Source of the DNA: Pelodera strongyloides
Lineage: Eukaryota > Nematoda > Chromadorea > Rhabditida > Rhabditidae
Direction of reading: 5' to 3'
NCBI GenBank assembly: GCA_036852015.1
Contig: JAANDG010000054.1
Location: 310,001-374,000, forward strand
DNA length: 64,000 bases
Shown here: piece by piece, positions 10,973-24,600 of the stretch
Numbering within the stretch: position 1 is the stretch's first letter
Layout of the letters: each line of letters opens with the position of its first letter
The notes under the pieces: model-generated
Databases searched by the model: none
What the model saw: only the letters and a program-made list of their open reading frames with translations
Told to the model about the DNA's origin: nothing
Made by a program: the position numbers and the translations under genes

Positions 10973-13900
10973 TTGCCTGTTTTGCATATACTCACATATA
11001 TTCGAACATTTGCAAAAGTGCAGCGACTACTTTATTGAAAAGATGTCTAATATACGTTTCAGTGCTTCAACTTATTCATTTTGAGCCGCCACTATTTTAC
11101 TGCTTGTGAAGGGTAACACACTAGAATGCAGTGCTTTCAAAATTACACCTAGAACTTGCAATAAAGTGAAGCATGATCGAATCTTCTCTCCGGTGCCGCA
11201 GGTATTTGATGTTGTACAGTGCTCTATCGAGGCGCGTGCACTCGTGCCAATGCGAAGCATTGATGGTGCGCGGCGAAAACAAATCAAGTGCGCCTGCTCA
11301 CCCACCACACGGCGCTCCATTTTATCTGGTTCTTCATAGGCAATTTAGTTAGTTGTTGGGAAATTTAATTTTCGCTAACCGAGTTTCGTCTCGGCCGGCG
11401 CCTCGCTATGGGGATGCGAATTTTCCGCATTATAGGGCCGTGCTGTCTTCCTCACATGTGCAAGTTGTACGGATAGAGAATGACTAAAATTTGATATGGC
11501 GAGAAAAAAACCAAGGTGATTTCAATCTGAAACTCGTTGTCTTCTTTGCGATCACAAGTCATATGCAGAACATGTCATAAGACACCCCTGAATAAAGGAG
11601 CTCGCCTTTGTCCTTCAAATATTTGCAGTTTTTCAGGTTTTTGTAGACATTTTTTTTACTATATGTGTGCTATTAAAAATTTAGACAAGCTTCTTTAATT
11701 TATGTTCGCCCACAGGTTATGTGGTTCTTTGTATAAATATATCAAACTAGAAAGAATAATTTATTTAGCTGTAATGAAAAATTCCCTCATAGAAAATTCC
11801 TGTAATCGCCCCGTGGTTTGTGTGTTCTTTGAACCTAAATCACCCCGCGCCCCTTTTTCATACTGTAGGTCAGCGATACACACTATAGAAACTAGAGAAT
11901 TAATTAGATGATGACAGCAAAGGTGAGCGCCAGACTGGTCAAGTGTCTGCTTTTTTTCTGTACATTGGAGCGAACGTAAATAACACAATAGCAGGACTCC
12001 GGAATCTTCCTAAACGCACGTACGCTTCCAATGTGCGGTTTGTCACGTACGAACCTGAACTTATGACGAAGCAGAGTGATTTCTTGCTGAAATTGAACTA
12101 AAGATCAAGATCACTCTGCACGTGATAGAATATGGAAGGAATAGTCATGAAATGTAAAACAGCTTTCTAGTTTATGATGGCGTATCAGAGCGTAAACCAA
12201 AAAATGAGTACTAATATTTAACATTGAACGGAAAACTGGGAAGTTTATGTACTTGTTTACGTACGTAATGTGACCACTAAAATTATGCAGGCTCATGGTT
12301 GAAAATAAAATTAATATACTGACAACTTCCGTAGTTTTTGTTTGAGTTTACGCGTAACAAACCCGCGTGCGAATCACAATTTAAAGATTAATTTGCCCAA
12401 AAATATTTTTTTCACCTCAATTTCTTGATTCTTCTTTCAGACTGGTGTGGTGTAATACAAAATTCCGTAGTACGTAATTGTAATGCAAATATAGCTTCGT
12501 TTTTTGAGGGCATAAGTTAGCCCATAAGGAAACCGCCGATAATAAATATAAAAATGTAAGGATCGACGCAATTTGCTAACGTTAAAGCATTTTTTATCTT
12601 GTTCTACCCCACCTGCAGCCTCTACTGTACTCATGCATGTTGATTTATTGACAACCGTCCGGGGGAATTTTGATCTTTTGAGTTCCCTGCGCGGGAAATA
12701 ACGCCCGGCCTCTTTTTGTGACCATTTTGTACTATTTTGCGGCCATAAAATCGACCGAATGAGTGAAGAGTAGACGATGATCCGCGCCCCTTTAATGTTT
12801 CAGAAGAACAGGTTCATAACGGGATGGGGAACCCGTGCTTTGGCGTGGTCGCTGAGCCCTACAACGCGAAACTTTGGCAGGTGCGAGGCGCGCGCAGGTG
12901 TGGCGGCCCGGGTCTAGACTAGGCCGCGCACCGGCACAGTCTGGGCCAGAGTTAGGCCTGAGAACGGCGATCTTAAACTTTTGTGTGGACTTTTGTCCGA
13001 CTGCACCTGGCCTACCCCGGGCCCACATCAGGGGACCAATAATGCTGATTATTCATATGTATTTACCACAATCTATTTGGTGTATGCGTATTTTTCTAAA
13101 ACTGTAAAAATGAGTACTGGCAATGAGACATCACCAGCACGTCTTATACTTTAGCATGACCTGTTCACGATCTTCTTTGTCCACGGTCAACAATTTTGAC
13201 ATGTGATGTAGAGTCTGCTCTTTTGTTCGCTAATTTGATCACGTGGACTAATAGGTAAAGTTCTAAAGGTCAAAAAAAAAGTCAAAAGAGAAATGCAAAA
13301 TGCATTATGTTGATGTTCTTGCAAACAAATCAATTACGCATTAAAATATTAGTGCGCGAACATTGCGAACCCTTTACGAATTACTCTAACTTAACTCACA
13401 ATAATCAATATAAATTAAACAATACAATATTGTGCAAGAAAGTTTTCTTGCGCAAGTAAAAGTTTGATGGTAACAAGAGATGTGATATTTTTTTCGGTGC
13501 AACATTTTGTTTTAATAAATATTTGTTATATAGTGTGCGTATCGTATGTTGCGTAGGATTTTTTTGTAAACAGCTCACATCTAACACACTTTTTTCACAA
13601 AACAAACGAGAACTCAGACCGTCATATTTTTCTCTGGAGATTCAAAGCGAACTTATTAACTTCCTAATTTTATGTCTTTCTCGGTTAGAATTCAAATCTG
13701 AGTTAGGCATTCACTTCAGCGCACAGACGCCTTATCGAAATATGTCGACATTACAGTTTCTGCAGTGTTGAGACTATTATACTTCCTTGTTCAAAGGGTC
13801 ACAGTAACTGTTATTTGGCATTGACATTACTGTACCAATTTTAGATGTTGCCGACACCGACGCCACGGGCCCAGAATCAGAGTGCGCCCTTTCTTCGCCC

Positions 13901-14962
13901 ACCACCGCCAAAGTTTCGCCCAATTTTCGGAATCGCAGCACTTTGTCCAGAGTTTCGCCTTGGGAGAAAAACTTTTTTAACTAACTTATTCGCGATCTTC
14001 AAGCTCTTTGGACCTAACTTGCTTACTAAACAGAAGAACAGACATCAGTACAGGGCACACTTGGTTTGAGACTTTTTCCTTTGCTGATAGAAACTAATCA
14101 GTCCAATCAGAACCGAGTCTCAAGCACTGTCTGATTCTGTTCAGTTAGTTTTTTTGCAAGTCGTTGGGAGTCAGAGGGAGGAAAAGAGGAGAGGTGGAGG
14201 GAGAAGACGAGAGGGAGAGAAATAGAGAGAAGGAGACAGTGAGAGAGTGATTGATACAGAGAAAGAGAGATATGTTTGAAAGCCACCTCCTTAGTCAGAA
14301 AATGGTCAGAAAATGGAGTGGAAGTGATAAGAAATTCCACAAACAAGAGTGATTCCCATAAATTCTTGTTGTATGGAAGACCAAAGAGGAAGTGGAGAAC
14401 TTTTCCTTGTGAAGGAGATGACAGTTTGAATTTTATGATTCCGTGCAACTAGAATACACTCAAGTAGAGCAAAGTACTTAGTACTAATGTACTTGCGCTT
14501 TTCATGATTTGCACTACATATGGAGATATTAAAAAGAAATCACGATAGTGTTTCACAGCCCACAATATTTTTAAAGTAGTTGGTCAACAAAATTAAACCC
14601 TATATCATATCTATACATAGTAGACTGGTGGTGCAGGACGCAGGAGGCAAAGATGCACTGCGACTGAAAAACATCAACACACGGCAACCAATCAAAAAGA
14701 CCGTATCTTCCATCTCAACTTCTGGCAATGTAGTTGTTGGATGGGACGAAGTAATGTACTATACGAAAGTCCCACGTAGTGGGCTTCGGGATTAATATAC
14801 GAATAACCAACTTCTGAATCGGCTTCGGATAAATAAACCGGTACGTTCTCATCCGCACCTTGCTTGCATTTCTGTTACATCCAGCTTTGACGCACAAAAG
14901 TAGAGAAATTCTGTGTTCAATTATTCTCTCTGCCCGACGTCGCGGAAAATGTAAGATTTCCT

Positions 14963-15125
14963 GCATTCTGCTATTCGGCAACTGTAGCCGTCTGCACGTA
15001 TACTGTACCACCCAGTACACGACACTACCCCCTTACGATGCAGATATCCCGCATTCTGCTATTCGACAACTGTAGTCTTCTGCACGTATACTGTATCACC
15101 CGGTACACGACACTACCCTTTACGA
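14963..15125. repeat. Two-copy tandem repeat, 88-bp period
   Basis: The unit GCATTCTGCTATTCG...CACGACACTACCC starts at 14963 and again at 15051 with a few substitutions. Confidence 0.8.
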
Positions 15126-15894
15126 TTCAAACGTCATTCATTCTTAGCTCATAATGTACTGTGTACACTGGTGCTTAGAAAGGCAGTAAAGTATTTGTGT
15201 CCTGATCAGAAATATAATATACTTCCTCGTTTAATCACCACTTTACGTGCAGAAGTAAAGAATCCGGCGTTGAAGACGAGGCAAAAAATACGTTGGATTG
15301 CCGGAGAAAGGCCGATAGAGCGAACGTGTCATCTGACAAAGATAAGCGACGCCAAACGAGGAAGTTACATTTCTGTATCTGAAGTTCACCTTTGTATAAG
15401 TAATAATATTTATTAGTGAATACAGTATGGATTCAATAACAAGTGAACAAACAACTGTCCAATAACAGGAAAATGGGTGAGAATGGTCAGAGCCTGTAAA
15501 TATGCAATGTTTTTATTTGGTGCTTTTATTTTAGTCAGAATTGCAAATCATAGTTATTCAATGTGGTATTGCCTTGACAAAAAAATCAGACGACATTCAC
15601 ACAACTTGCTCGAGCCGATGATGATGGATCTCTAAAGTAGCTACAGGAGTTTGACACTAAATTCCACTTTATGTGATTTCCTTCGCAATGTGTGTTGTGC
15701 CGCATGGACTTTGAATCTGCGCCACGCATGGTAGATCTTCAACTGGGGCATTGTAGTTAGTTATTCAGTCTCATTGTGTCAGTTCTTCTGTCGAAGCATC
15801 AGAGCTTTCTGTGTTTATTGAATACCGTGTCTGCCGGATTCAACACTAAAGAGTGTGCCAAGAGAGTGCCCCTTTGTTTGATTCAATGCAATTT

Positions 15895-15990
15895 TCAGAG
15901 CCGATGACTTGCTCCGCAGAGGTCTTGTGCAGATTAGGAGTTCCAGAAGGCAAACTACTCGACGTCTTTGGGCTAGGACCGAGAGAGTCT
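15895..15990 (-). mobile_element. SINE fragment
   Basis: The segment CTCCGCAGAGGTCTTGTGC...CTCGACGTCTTTGGG resembles 10290-10355 of the SINE described there, without head or tail. Confidence 0.45.
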
Positions 15991-17762
15991 TCTGCTATTT
16001 CTTATTTTCACATCATTTCTTCTAAACTTCAACAGTTTTGGAAGTAAAAATGGTTCTGTATTCTGCTTTAGGACGTGTACTGTCGTCAATCCATTTTGAC
16101 TGATAAGGCGTTTACCAACGAGGAAGTAACTGGGAAGTAAATATTCTTTAGGAAAGAGGAAAGGTCTCCTCAAATAATCTTTTCTTCAAATTTTTGACAA
16201 TCTGTGCGTTTTTATAAAAATGTTAAATAACGATCAGAAATTGTGTGCAACAAGGCAAGGCTCTAGATTTATAGTGCATGCCTGCAAGCCAGATGTCAAG
16301 CATGACATTCATTGAAATTTTGTGAGGCTTTGGTTCTTTTGTATGAAGCAGTTGGAAAAGTTTAATACACTTTCTCAGGGAGGTTTATCACTTATCAGAC
16401 ATCAATAAGGTTTCGAAGATCAATGTAATATACTGATTCATCATTGATTTGAATAACTAATTGCAAAAGATCAATAAACCGAAAGTTACGGGAATTCACT
16501 TCACGTGTAGTTCATATACTCGTTATAATGGTTGCCAAAACAAGTCTGCCGGTCAAAAAGTGTTCGGAGACACATGACCAGTTCTTACGTGCAGAAACAC
16601 ACGTTACACTTCGTCGTAAACATCCGCAATACCTTTACAACTAATAGAAAAGATAGAAAACAACAAAGCACAGTGATCACTTTTTGTGCAAGAAAAGTGC
16701 ATGCATTATTGCACCCAGACCAAGCAATGTACTAATTGAACAACATAGATTGTTCAATAGGTGAAAAGTTTACGAAAGGCTTCGGAGTGCATCGTACTGA
16801 TTACTGATGAATGGATGTTTCGTAACGACTGCGCATTCATAACCTTTTCTCTGTAATACATTGTGCGTTCGTTGCAACCTTCAAAGTTTTAAGAATAAGT
16901 TTATGGGGTTTGCAAGTATGCTTAAAACCGCGAGTTTTCCTTGCAAGTATCAATTCGCAAAATCGTGTGCTTTTTACACACTTTTACCGTAATTTTGACA
17001 CATCCGCACTATAGAAAATCCGCCATCCAAGACATTTTTTGTTGAACAATTGGTCCCGTGGCGATCGGTCGTAAAAACTGCCTGTAGATATGCTCGTGTA
17101 GTGCCAAGATACGGTAAATTTTTCGATACTTGCAAGGAAAATCGGGCATACTTGCAAACCCCATTACTCTTGTGTATGAGTGTATTGTCCTATGTAATCA
17201 ATAAGCCCCAGGGAGTAACTCAAGTCAATATACTAGCACTGACACCCCTTTCCACCAATAATACATCTCACTAACTATGTCAGTTGTTAACTTGAAAGCA
17301 GGCGCACCTTGTTTATGATGCTACACCGTCTTTACATACACAAAACAGTCTACTTACGTTAACAGTGTATAGTGTGGTCTGGTTTTAAAGGGGCGGAGTC
17401 GGTGGGCTACGTGCTAAACTGCACATTTCTAATGTCTACCCTCACTCTTATCACACCAGAAAACAGACCATGTGCCCGCCCCCAGTCTCACAGGTATAAG
17501 ATGCTACCCAAATGCGTGCAGACCACCACTTTCCCTGATGGTTTGTCTAAACAAAATGGCTCTATAGTTCTTTAACATATTACATGAGGTTTAGGTTCAA
17601 TAGGTCAACTACTAAGGTTCAATATGTCAACTACTAAGTGACTCAGTTTTCTGATGCAATCTTATTTGCGCATTGCATGTACTGTGTCTTACAGTAAACA
17701 TCTAAAAAGTCTCACTTTCAGAAATCTCACGTATTCATTTTCTACGCACTTTCTGCGGCTAA

Positions 17763-19924
17763 ATGGTTTCATCGATTGATTTTGTTCTCGAGCGTTCTAT
17801 GCGACCAATCGATATTGAAATGCCAGCATTATTCTCACTTTTACAAGGAATCACTGAGGAAAATGTAACCGAGTCAAAGCAGTGCATTCTGAATTCCTTC
17901 CTTCCCGACTCGGTCCACATGGTCCTCACTCCTCTAATGGCCTGGGCAATTATTGTAATTATCGGAACAATTGCCCCGAAATCGGCCTTCAGATCATTAT
18001 CACTGACAAGGTCTATTGAAGAACTGTTTACTTCAAGACAGTCTCGACTCAATGTTCTGGATGTATTCAGGTGAGAATGCAATTATAATCGATAGACAGC
18101 AATTAGAAGTAACATAAGATGATATCAATCGATATCAAACATGAACTAATCAATACATCCTTTGCAGAGTGGTGGCCATCTTTTGGGTGATGCTGAATCA
18201 TACGGGATCGGAAGGTCGGGCGGACGTGTTGGATAGACTGCCCTCATCGGAAACATGGAAGAACGCAGTGCATACCCACCCACTATTCGGGGCACTGCTG
18301 GGCAATTCGGCTCTGGGAGTCGAAGTCTTCCTGGTTCTGTCAGGCCTTCTCGCTGCCAGATCTTGGCTGAGATCTGCTGATAAACCATTCCTCCAACATT
18401 ATCAGTCTTTCATATTCCGTCGTGTACTCCGACTTATCCCTTCTGTAGCAGTCTTCGTGTACATCGCTATCGGACCAATCACAGAGATACTCTTGCCAAG
18501 GTACGATCGAACTCTTTGGTTTACTGTACATCATTCATATGGTTACTGTAGGTCTGCTGTTCTAATTGTCTTCTCATGTCGATCCAAACAGTATATTGTT
18601 TCCAGATACTACTCTACAATGATTTCCGACTGTGGTGTCAGCGGAGTTCTTTCTCATTTGACTTTCTCTGGAAATTGGCAGTCCACACCAACTTGCATGG
18701 GATATTTGTGGTCAGTTGCTATTCAAATCAGTTATCCCTTTAATAAGACTGCATCACAAAACATCTGTTCCGTATGCTCAAAATGTTCATTGGCCAATAA
18801 GTAGGCACAATTGTCCTAAACATTTCCATATTTAGGTATCTGGGTCTTGACATGCAACTCTACGTCCTAGCTCCCTTTGTACTCCATATTCTCTACAAAT
18901 CTCCTAAACTCGGAGTTTTTATCTCAACAACTGCCATTGTTATATCCTGCCTTATTCGTGCTGCATACTGTACTGCCTACGGTGTCTGCAACAAGTCGGA
19001 TGTTGATATTCCGGTAGGTATTATATTATTAAACTCTAGCCTTCTTTATAAAATACCATGCGTTACTGTGGATTTGGTGCTGTCGCAAGCCTTAATATTA
19101 AACTTAAATATTTATTTGTCCTAATTTCAGTTCATCTACTACCCTGATGTGAGCCGCGAAGAAATGGCGCAGGTCTATGCTGGACTCTGGGATATGTATG
19201 CAAGACCCTACACTAAATGTGGACCTTTTCTCATTGGAATGCTAATGGGATACGCCACCATGTACATTAAGGTAACTCATTTGATCATTAACTATATGAA
19301 TGATTAACTCGTTATGTTAAACCTAATGTCAACCCGACCCTACTCTACCCTTACAGTACTCTTTGCAGGTTGAGCTGAGCTCTGTCCGTGCACGTGTTCT
19401 TTTCCTTTCTGGTCTCTCATTGGCTGTGGCTACTGTATATGCAATTCTGCCTGAATATTGGTACCCAGCAATGGACTCGAATGTTTACAATACAACATAC
19501 ACTGCAGTCTTCAGAACAGTCTTTGCACTGGCCATTGTTATGATGATCGCTTCTCTCTACTACCAAAAAGAAAGGTAAATACCTATATTTATATTCTTTA
19601 TATTATTTTAATTATTCAACAAATGCGCTCAAATATAAGTTCAGAACAATAATCCTTATATTTTCTCTTTTCAGTGTCTCCGTCTCTCCGTATTGGACTG
19701 TGTTGGCCCGGCTCGTATTCAATGCGTACCTCCTGCACATGCCTCTCATCTATATCCTCAACTATCTACCGTACCTACAGAATGCAACGAATGCTGTAGC
19801 ACTTCTGGCCGTCCTGCCTCTGGTCGCTGTAATGTCCTTCACGGGAGCTGCCATATTCTATCTTTTCGTAGAATCCCCTCTTGGAAACCTGTCCTCACAA
19901 TTGGCTGCCAAACTTGGTTTGTAA
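17763..19924 (+). CDS. Acyltransferase-3 family membrane protein (RHY-1/NRF-6/OAC-like), copy 1
   Basis: Seven exons (17763-18070, 18168-18500, 18606-18710, 18836-19013, 19131-19271, 19369-19574, 19675-19924) give 506 residues, multi-spanning. Acyltransferase-3 marks are WVMLNHTG with the family histidine (about H114), LGVEVFLVLSGLLAARSW (152-169) and WYLGLDMQLY (249-258); the C-terminal half is a series of hydrophobic spans. The family moves acyl groups at membranes. The length is close to that of worm RHY-1, a hypoxia-pathway regulator, but orthology is a guess. NRF-6 has a large N-terminal domain that is missing here. The ATG follows an acceptor (17720-17721) by 41 bases, so trans-splicing is likely. 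An inverted near-identical copy lies at 29109-31297; only the first about 36 residues differ strongly. Confidence 0.88.
17862..19924 (+). repeat. Left arm of a large inverted duplication
   Basis: Exons and introns of copy 1 match the reverse complement of 29109-31206 almost base for base from the TCAAAGCAGTGCATTCTG region onward. Similarity stops at the stop codon; the 3' UTRs differ. Confidence 0.9.
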
Positions 19925-20300
19925 ACTAAATGAGGGATAATAAGGTTATTATTATTGTAACTTATCATAATAAGAGGAGAAACGGGGCATGTTCTACGGG
20001 TACTTACGTGTGTGATAGAATACGAGCTTTTGACATTTTACTGCCCAGAGGCGATTTAAATTTCACAACTAATTGTAGTCAGTAGTGTATCTTCTGTATA
20101 GTTTATTTTACTAATATTTCTAGTCACTTTTCGCGTCTAGTCACGTAAATTATAATTATTTAATGAGTATCGTATTAATATTCACTGGCTATCAACCATA
20201 CTTTTTACATACTTTTAATCGCCGGGCATTTCTGTCGTTTACCTTAGTTAGATTGTAACAACTGCCATCAAAGATCTCACTGTGTAAAGGTTGTACTTTG

Positions 20301-20306
20301 AATAAA
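20301..20306 (+). terminator. Poly(A) signal of acyltransferase copy 1
   Basis: AATAAA lies about 375 bases after the stop codon. Confidence 0.5.
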
Positions 20307-20309
20307 GTT

Positions 20310-21610
20310 CATTTACTTATCTTCGTGTTATTTATTGGAGTGCAAACAAAAGGTGTTTCCATCAATTACTAAAACGTTACTATTACTAAAAAAACATTAA
20401 GGAAGTTGACATATGTTAGTGAATGCTTCATCACAAACAGTTTAAAGCGATAAACGTATGTTAGTGGCATTCCCATGCCCATACTCATACACTGTCTGCA
20501 AATGAATACAATAAGAATAAAAAAATCGCGCAATATCGCGCACTCATGCACTACTTGTGAATGGAGCGTTCAATATATGTTTTAAAAACCGGTTGTTACA
20601 CCTATTTAAGGCGTATAACTGCAAAGATATAATTGCAAAATCTCAGTGGCACATCAATACGTAAGAATGACCCAATAAATCGTGACTTGTTTAAATCGTG
20701 ACGGATTCTTTGTGAGTAAACACGCTCTGAGCACGTGGAATATTCTTTACAGGAATTTGCAGGAAACAATTCTTTGATTTTTGCTGGGAAACAACACATC
20801 ACAAGTTCGTATTATTATTCGTTCTAGGGGCTATGGAATGCGGTTTTCAGTTTTCACAGTAATATTTCTGAAATTCGGGACTTTCTGACTTTCTGCACAT
20901 GAAAATTGAGGAACACTTTTTTCTCTTGGGAATGTCCCTTTAAGGAAGGATTCTGTATTATTCCAGTATGACCCCGTGAAAAAACGAGGATAAGATTGTC
21001 CTTGGGGAACTCTATTTTAGAACCAATTGCTGTCCTCGGTGTACCTCGAATTTTTGGTGTGCCACCAAAGTTTCTGGCTCACGATATAAACAATATTTGT
21101 AACTTAATGCATAAAAAATACGATAATATGGAGTGTCCGGACAATATAATTGCCGATTCTAATTGCTGTATCTAAAAAAACGACATTCCCATGTGTAAAC
21201 TCGTATGGAGAATAGAAATATTACATCAAAGTATACATGTTATCTCGTGAGCCTGACCGTGTTTGGTGTGAATACTAGTGTTGAGAGAAGACCAATTCAC
21301 AAATACATATATGGCTTGGTTGTGCAACGTATTTGAGTTCGTCTTCTAAGATACTCGTTTCGTTTAGACTAAACGACATGTCGTATTCTAATGGCGAGAA
21401 TCGCAAGATAGTCCATTGTGCCGTCTGTTCCTTTTTGGGTAAGACTTACTTTCTTCTTTCTGATCTAATCGAATATTCGGCAAGTGTTTGTGTTACAGTA
21501 TTACTTTCACATTTTGCATTATTACTTATTCGATTTTTTCATTAGAGACTAGTTGTAATGGTGGTGTTCTTCTAAGGAGCTTTATCGTGGTATTGATAAA
21601 TGATTGTTTC
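20310..21610. other. Intergenic, with a diverged MITE and an unassigned ORF
   Basis: About 20441-20600 is a diverged relative of the GCGGTATAAC-ended MITEs at 40836 and 54598. A small open frame with ATG at 21378 ends at a GT donor (GGGTAAGA) but cannot join the next exon in frame, so I treat it as non-coding leader at most. Confidence 0.4.
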
Positions 21611-21620
21611 GTTTCAGAAA

Positions 21621-24600
21621 ATGGGAGAGGATCCAAGTGTGCACGATGTTGAGGTGACGCTTGTTTACTCGATTATTTGTTTGCTCCATGTTCTATCTAT
21701 TGATAAGGCTGCTTCAGACTTCGGTAACAGGAATCTTGATGCCACCCATAGTTTTGTATTCTTAAGTATATTTCAGCTGGGCCGAATGCCCGGGGGCGGT
21801 CAGCTGTCGAGAAGGACAAGGTCGGCGTCCGCTAGCAGAACCACAAGAAGGTCTACAGGGTAGGTCCCAGCAGAACGTGTCCGACACCATCTGACAAATC
21901 AAAACCACACTAATTGCGCGTTTGAACGGAATCTCCATTCCTTTCACATTAACGTAAACACTGTTTATCATTTGTAGGTTTATCTCTCGAATTCGAAATT
22001 AGCCACCTATCTTGATCTAATTGCATGTCATCCATGCATCTTTGGTAAAGGTACTAGGATACAGTACACTGGTATTAGCTCGTTTATTCGATTCTATTAA
22101 GCGGAACGGACGACAACAGCGCGGCCAGCGGACACGGAGGTCATTCGCGAATGCGCCGCGAGAAGAGCGAAAGAGCACATAGGCCACGGAGAAGCAGGTA
22201 ACTTTGTGTGAATACAACAAAATAGTTGATTAAGCGAGACTGAGACATAAATCAAACTGTTTGTTAGCTTGGTCTTGCGCTTTCTTGAGGTGACTACTCT
22301 GTAGGGTGTATGGTGGGGATTGTATCCACAGTAAACATAAGAAGCCTATTTTTTCTAGATCGCGTTCGCATGGCTCTCGCTCTCGTTCTCTTCCTAGTTC
22401 ACGGTCTGGGTCCCGCCAACGATCTGCATCGAGAAGTCGTTCCCGTACGACCCGAGCGTCTAGCACTGCTTCGCGCACCCGCCGCGGCTCCCGTAGTCGC
22501 TCTAGCACGAGAAGATCCAGATCGCGTTCGGGATCTAAGAAAAGGTAGTTTGTCTTTTACTGATATGACAAACTAGAGGATTTGTGGCTATGAGTTTATG
22601 TACATAAGTGGTTAGTTGTGCAACGTGTCGCCGTCGGAATCTGGTGTTACTTTGTGTGATTTCCATGGGTTCTACAGATCGCGAGCTGCTCGTTCGCGTG
22701 TTCGTCGCCGTCGCGAACGGCGACAGCGCCGTCGTCTCGCCCTCAAGCGCCAGACGGAAGACATGTGAGTTACTTGTAGCTAGCAATCGGTTTCGTCGGG
22801 AAATTTTGTAGTTTATTGTATTAGAATTCTGAGATTTGCACTCCTTGAATCACTTTTCTTTTTATCTTACAAAGCTATAAATCAATAGAACAAGCGGATG
22901 TTACTTTTTACCATTTACCTAATATAGCGCTTAGGAATATTACCTGTTCTGTGTTGTAGATTTCCTTGTAAAAGTAAATCCAACAAATTGCTTACTGTCA
23001 ATAGCATTGTTCCGTTACTCTTTTACTTTTGAATTACTGTCACTTATTTTAGAAATTTCTACCGTTGGGCTCAAGAACGACAAATGAAATACAAACTCTT
23101 TGGAGGCCTCGTCGTTTTCTGCCAGGTTAATATTATATTGTTGTTGGAATAAATATGTCGACAAATCTATATTGAAAGAATTATTGATTCGCCCTAGTCA
23201 TTAATTATTATTTTTATTGTGGAATCTTTTGTCCAAGGATAGGTTTCCTAAGTCCGAAAGTGACTAAACGGGGGGATGTCGTTGTTCACCGAGTCAGCAA
23301 AACATTATGGTCATTATGCACATTTCTGCAGATTCTCTTCACTCTGTACACGTCCGTGATTGTCGGTTCGGTTAATGGAATGCTTTCTCTGAATCCTGAC
23401 CACAAGTTCCTTTACGTCTGCTGTCTCTGCATACAATTGCTCATGCTCATCATTGCACTACTCGCATTTTGTGCCCAATCTGAATGTCCGTATTTTATTG
23501 GTTTTCTTATTTTTTTCACCTTATCATGGGATTAGACGCCCTGGTTTTGTGCCTGGATTTCGTCCAATGATCCAGCATGTACTAAAAGTTTTAACGTTGG
23601 CACGTTGGTATTATTACACAGGGAAACGGAATAATTGCGAACCACAGAAAACGCATCGCTGGTCTGTCAAATAAAATCATTTCGTGGCTGGTTGGTGACC
23701 GTTTGGTGACCATGTCTTGACCACTTGACTACCGTCACCAAAAGGTTCTTCCGTTTCCTATGTGATACTACTTCTCACTCTCGAACGACAGTTGTTCCAT
23801 GTCCCATTTAGCAATGTGCGTCCTCCTGGTCACCACATATATGGTCTTGTGCGCTGGCTCATTCGTCACCTTGATCGTCCTTTGGCAAATGCGCGCATTC
23901 TGCGAGGCTGGAATCTCATAGTAAGTTGATATTTAAACTTCTTATTTTTCCGCTCAAAAAAAGTATATTCAACATTTTGGTGGTTGGCGGGGGAGGAGTT
24001 TGCCCATAAGTTCACCAACAGAATTGTACGCTTCTGGTGCGCACCCGAGCATCCTAGAGGGCGGCTGCCCTATGAGTACTTCTGTTAAAGCGAAATACCG
24101 GCCGGTTTTTGAAACGCATTGCGTACACCTGCTTTCCTATGCAGCATATGCAAATGAACAAAAATTAGAATAAAAACTAGACCCCAATTAGACCCTACGT
24201 TGCATAAATGCATAGGAATGTAAGTACTTGAAAATGCGTTTCAGAAACCGGTCGGTATTTCGCTTTAATTAACCCCTTGCAGCCCCTCGTGCCTGGTCAG
24301 TGATGATGCCACCGAATTTTTCATCTCTCTGAAGGTCTATGGGGAACACTTGTTGTTCTATCTGTCCGCCTACACTGCCGTATACTTCTTCCTCGCTGCG
24401 ATGTCTTTGGTAAGAAGTTTTCGGTAATAGCCGTGAGTTCGAATAAATCTGGAAACAAAAGACTTACTGAGCACCAAACGGATTGCCAAAAAATGATTCC
24501 CAAAACTCAAAAACAGTTCTTTGCAAACCAAATTTCCCCAGCCATACATTGTATGTAGATCTTAGTAGCGCTATTGGCTACCGCCATATCACCCACAACC

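Larger units (their letters stand above)
10980..17720. other. Long intergenic stretch, no protein gene recognised
   Basis: Open frames here are short and lack family similarity or consistent splice partners. Noted inside: structured-looking GC-rich patches at about 11210-11460 and 12790-13040, a GA-rich tract at 14155-14275, a two-copy 88-bp tandem repeat at 14963-15125, and a SINE fragment near 15895-15990. Confidence 0.5.

Noticed and set aside
10640..11084. Several overlapping open frames of 60-130 codons, and an Alu-like stretch suggestive of human contamination
   Set aside because: The GC-rich sequence is the SRP RNA gene. The Alu resemblance is explained because Alu derives from 7SL RNA, and the SRP54-binding domain, which Alu lacks, is present.
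21333..21442. First coding exon of the RS tetraspan gene (MSYSNGENRK...)
   Set aside because: Its phase-1 donor joined to the next acceptor hits a stop. The ATG three bases after the acceptor at 21616-21617 is the better start.
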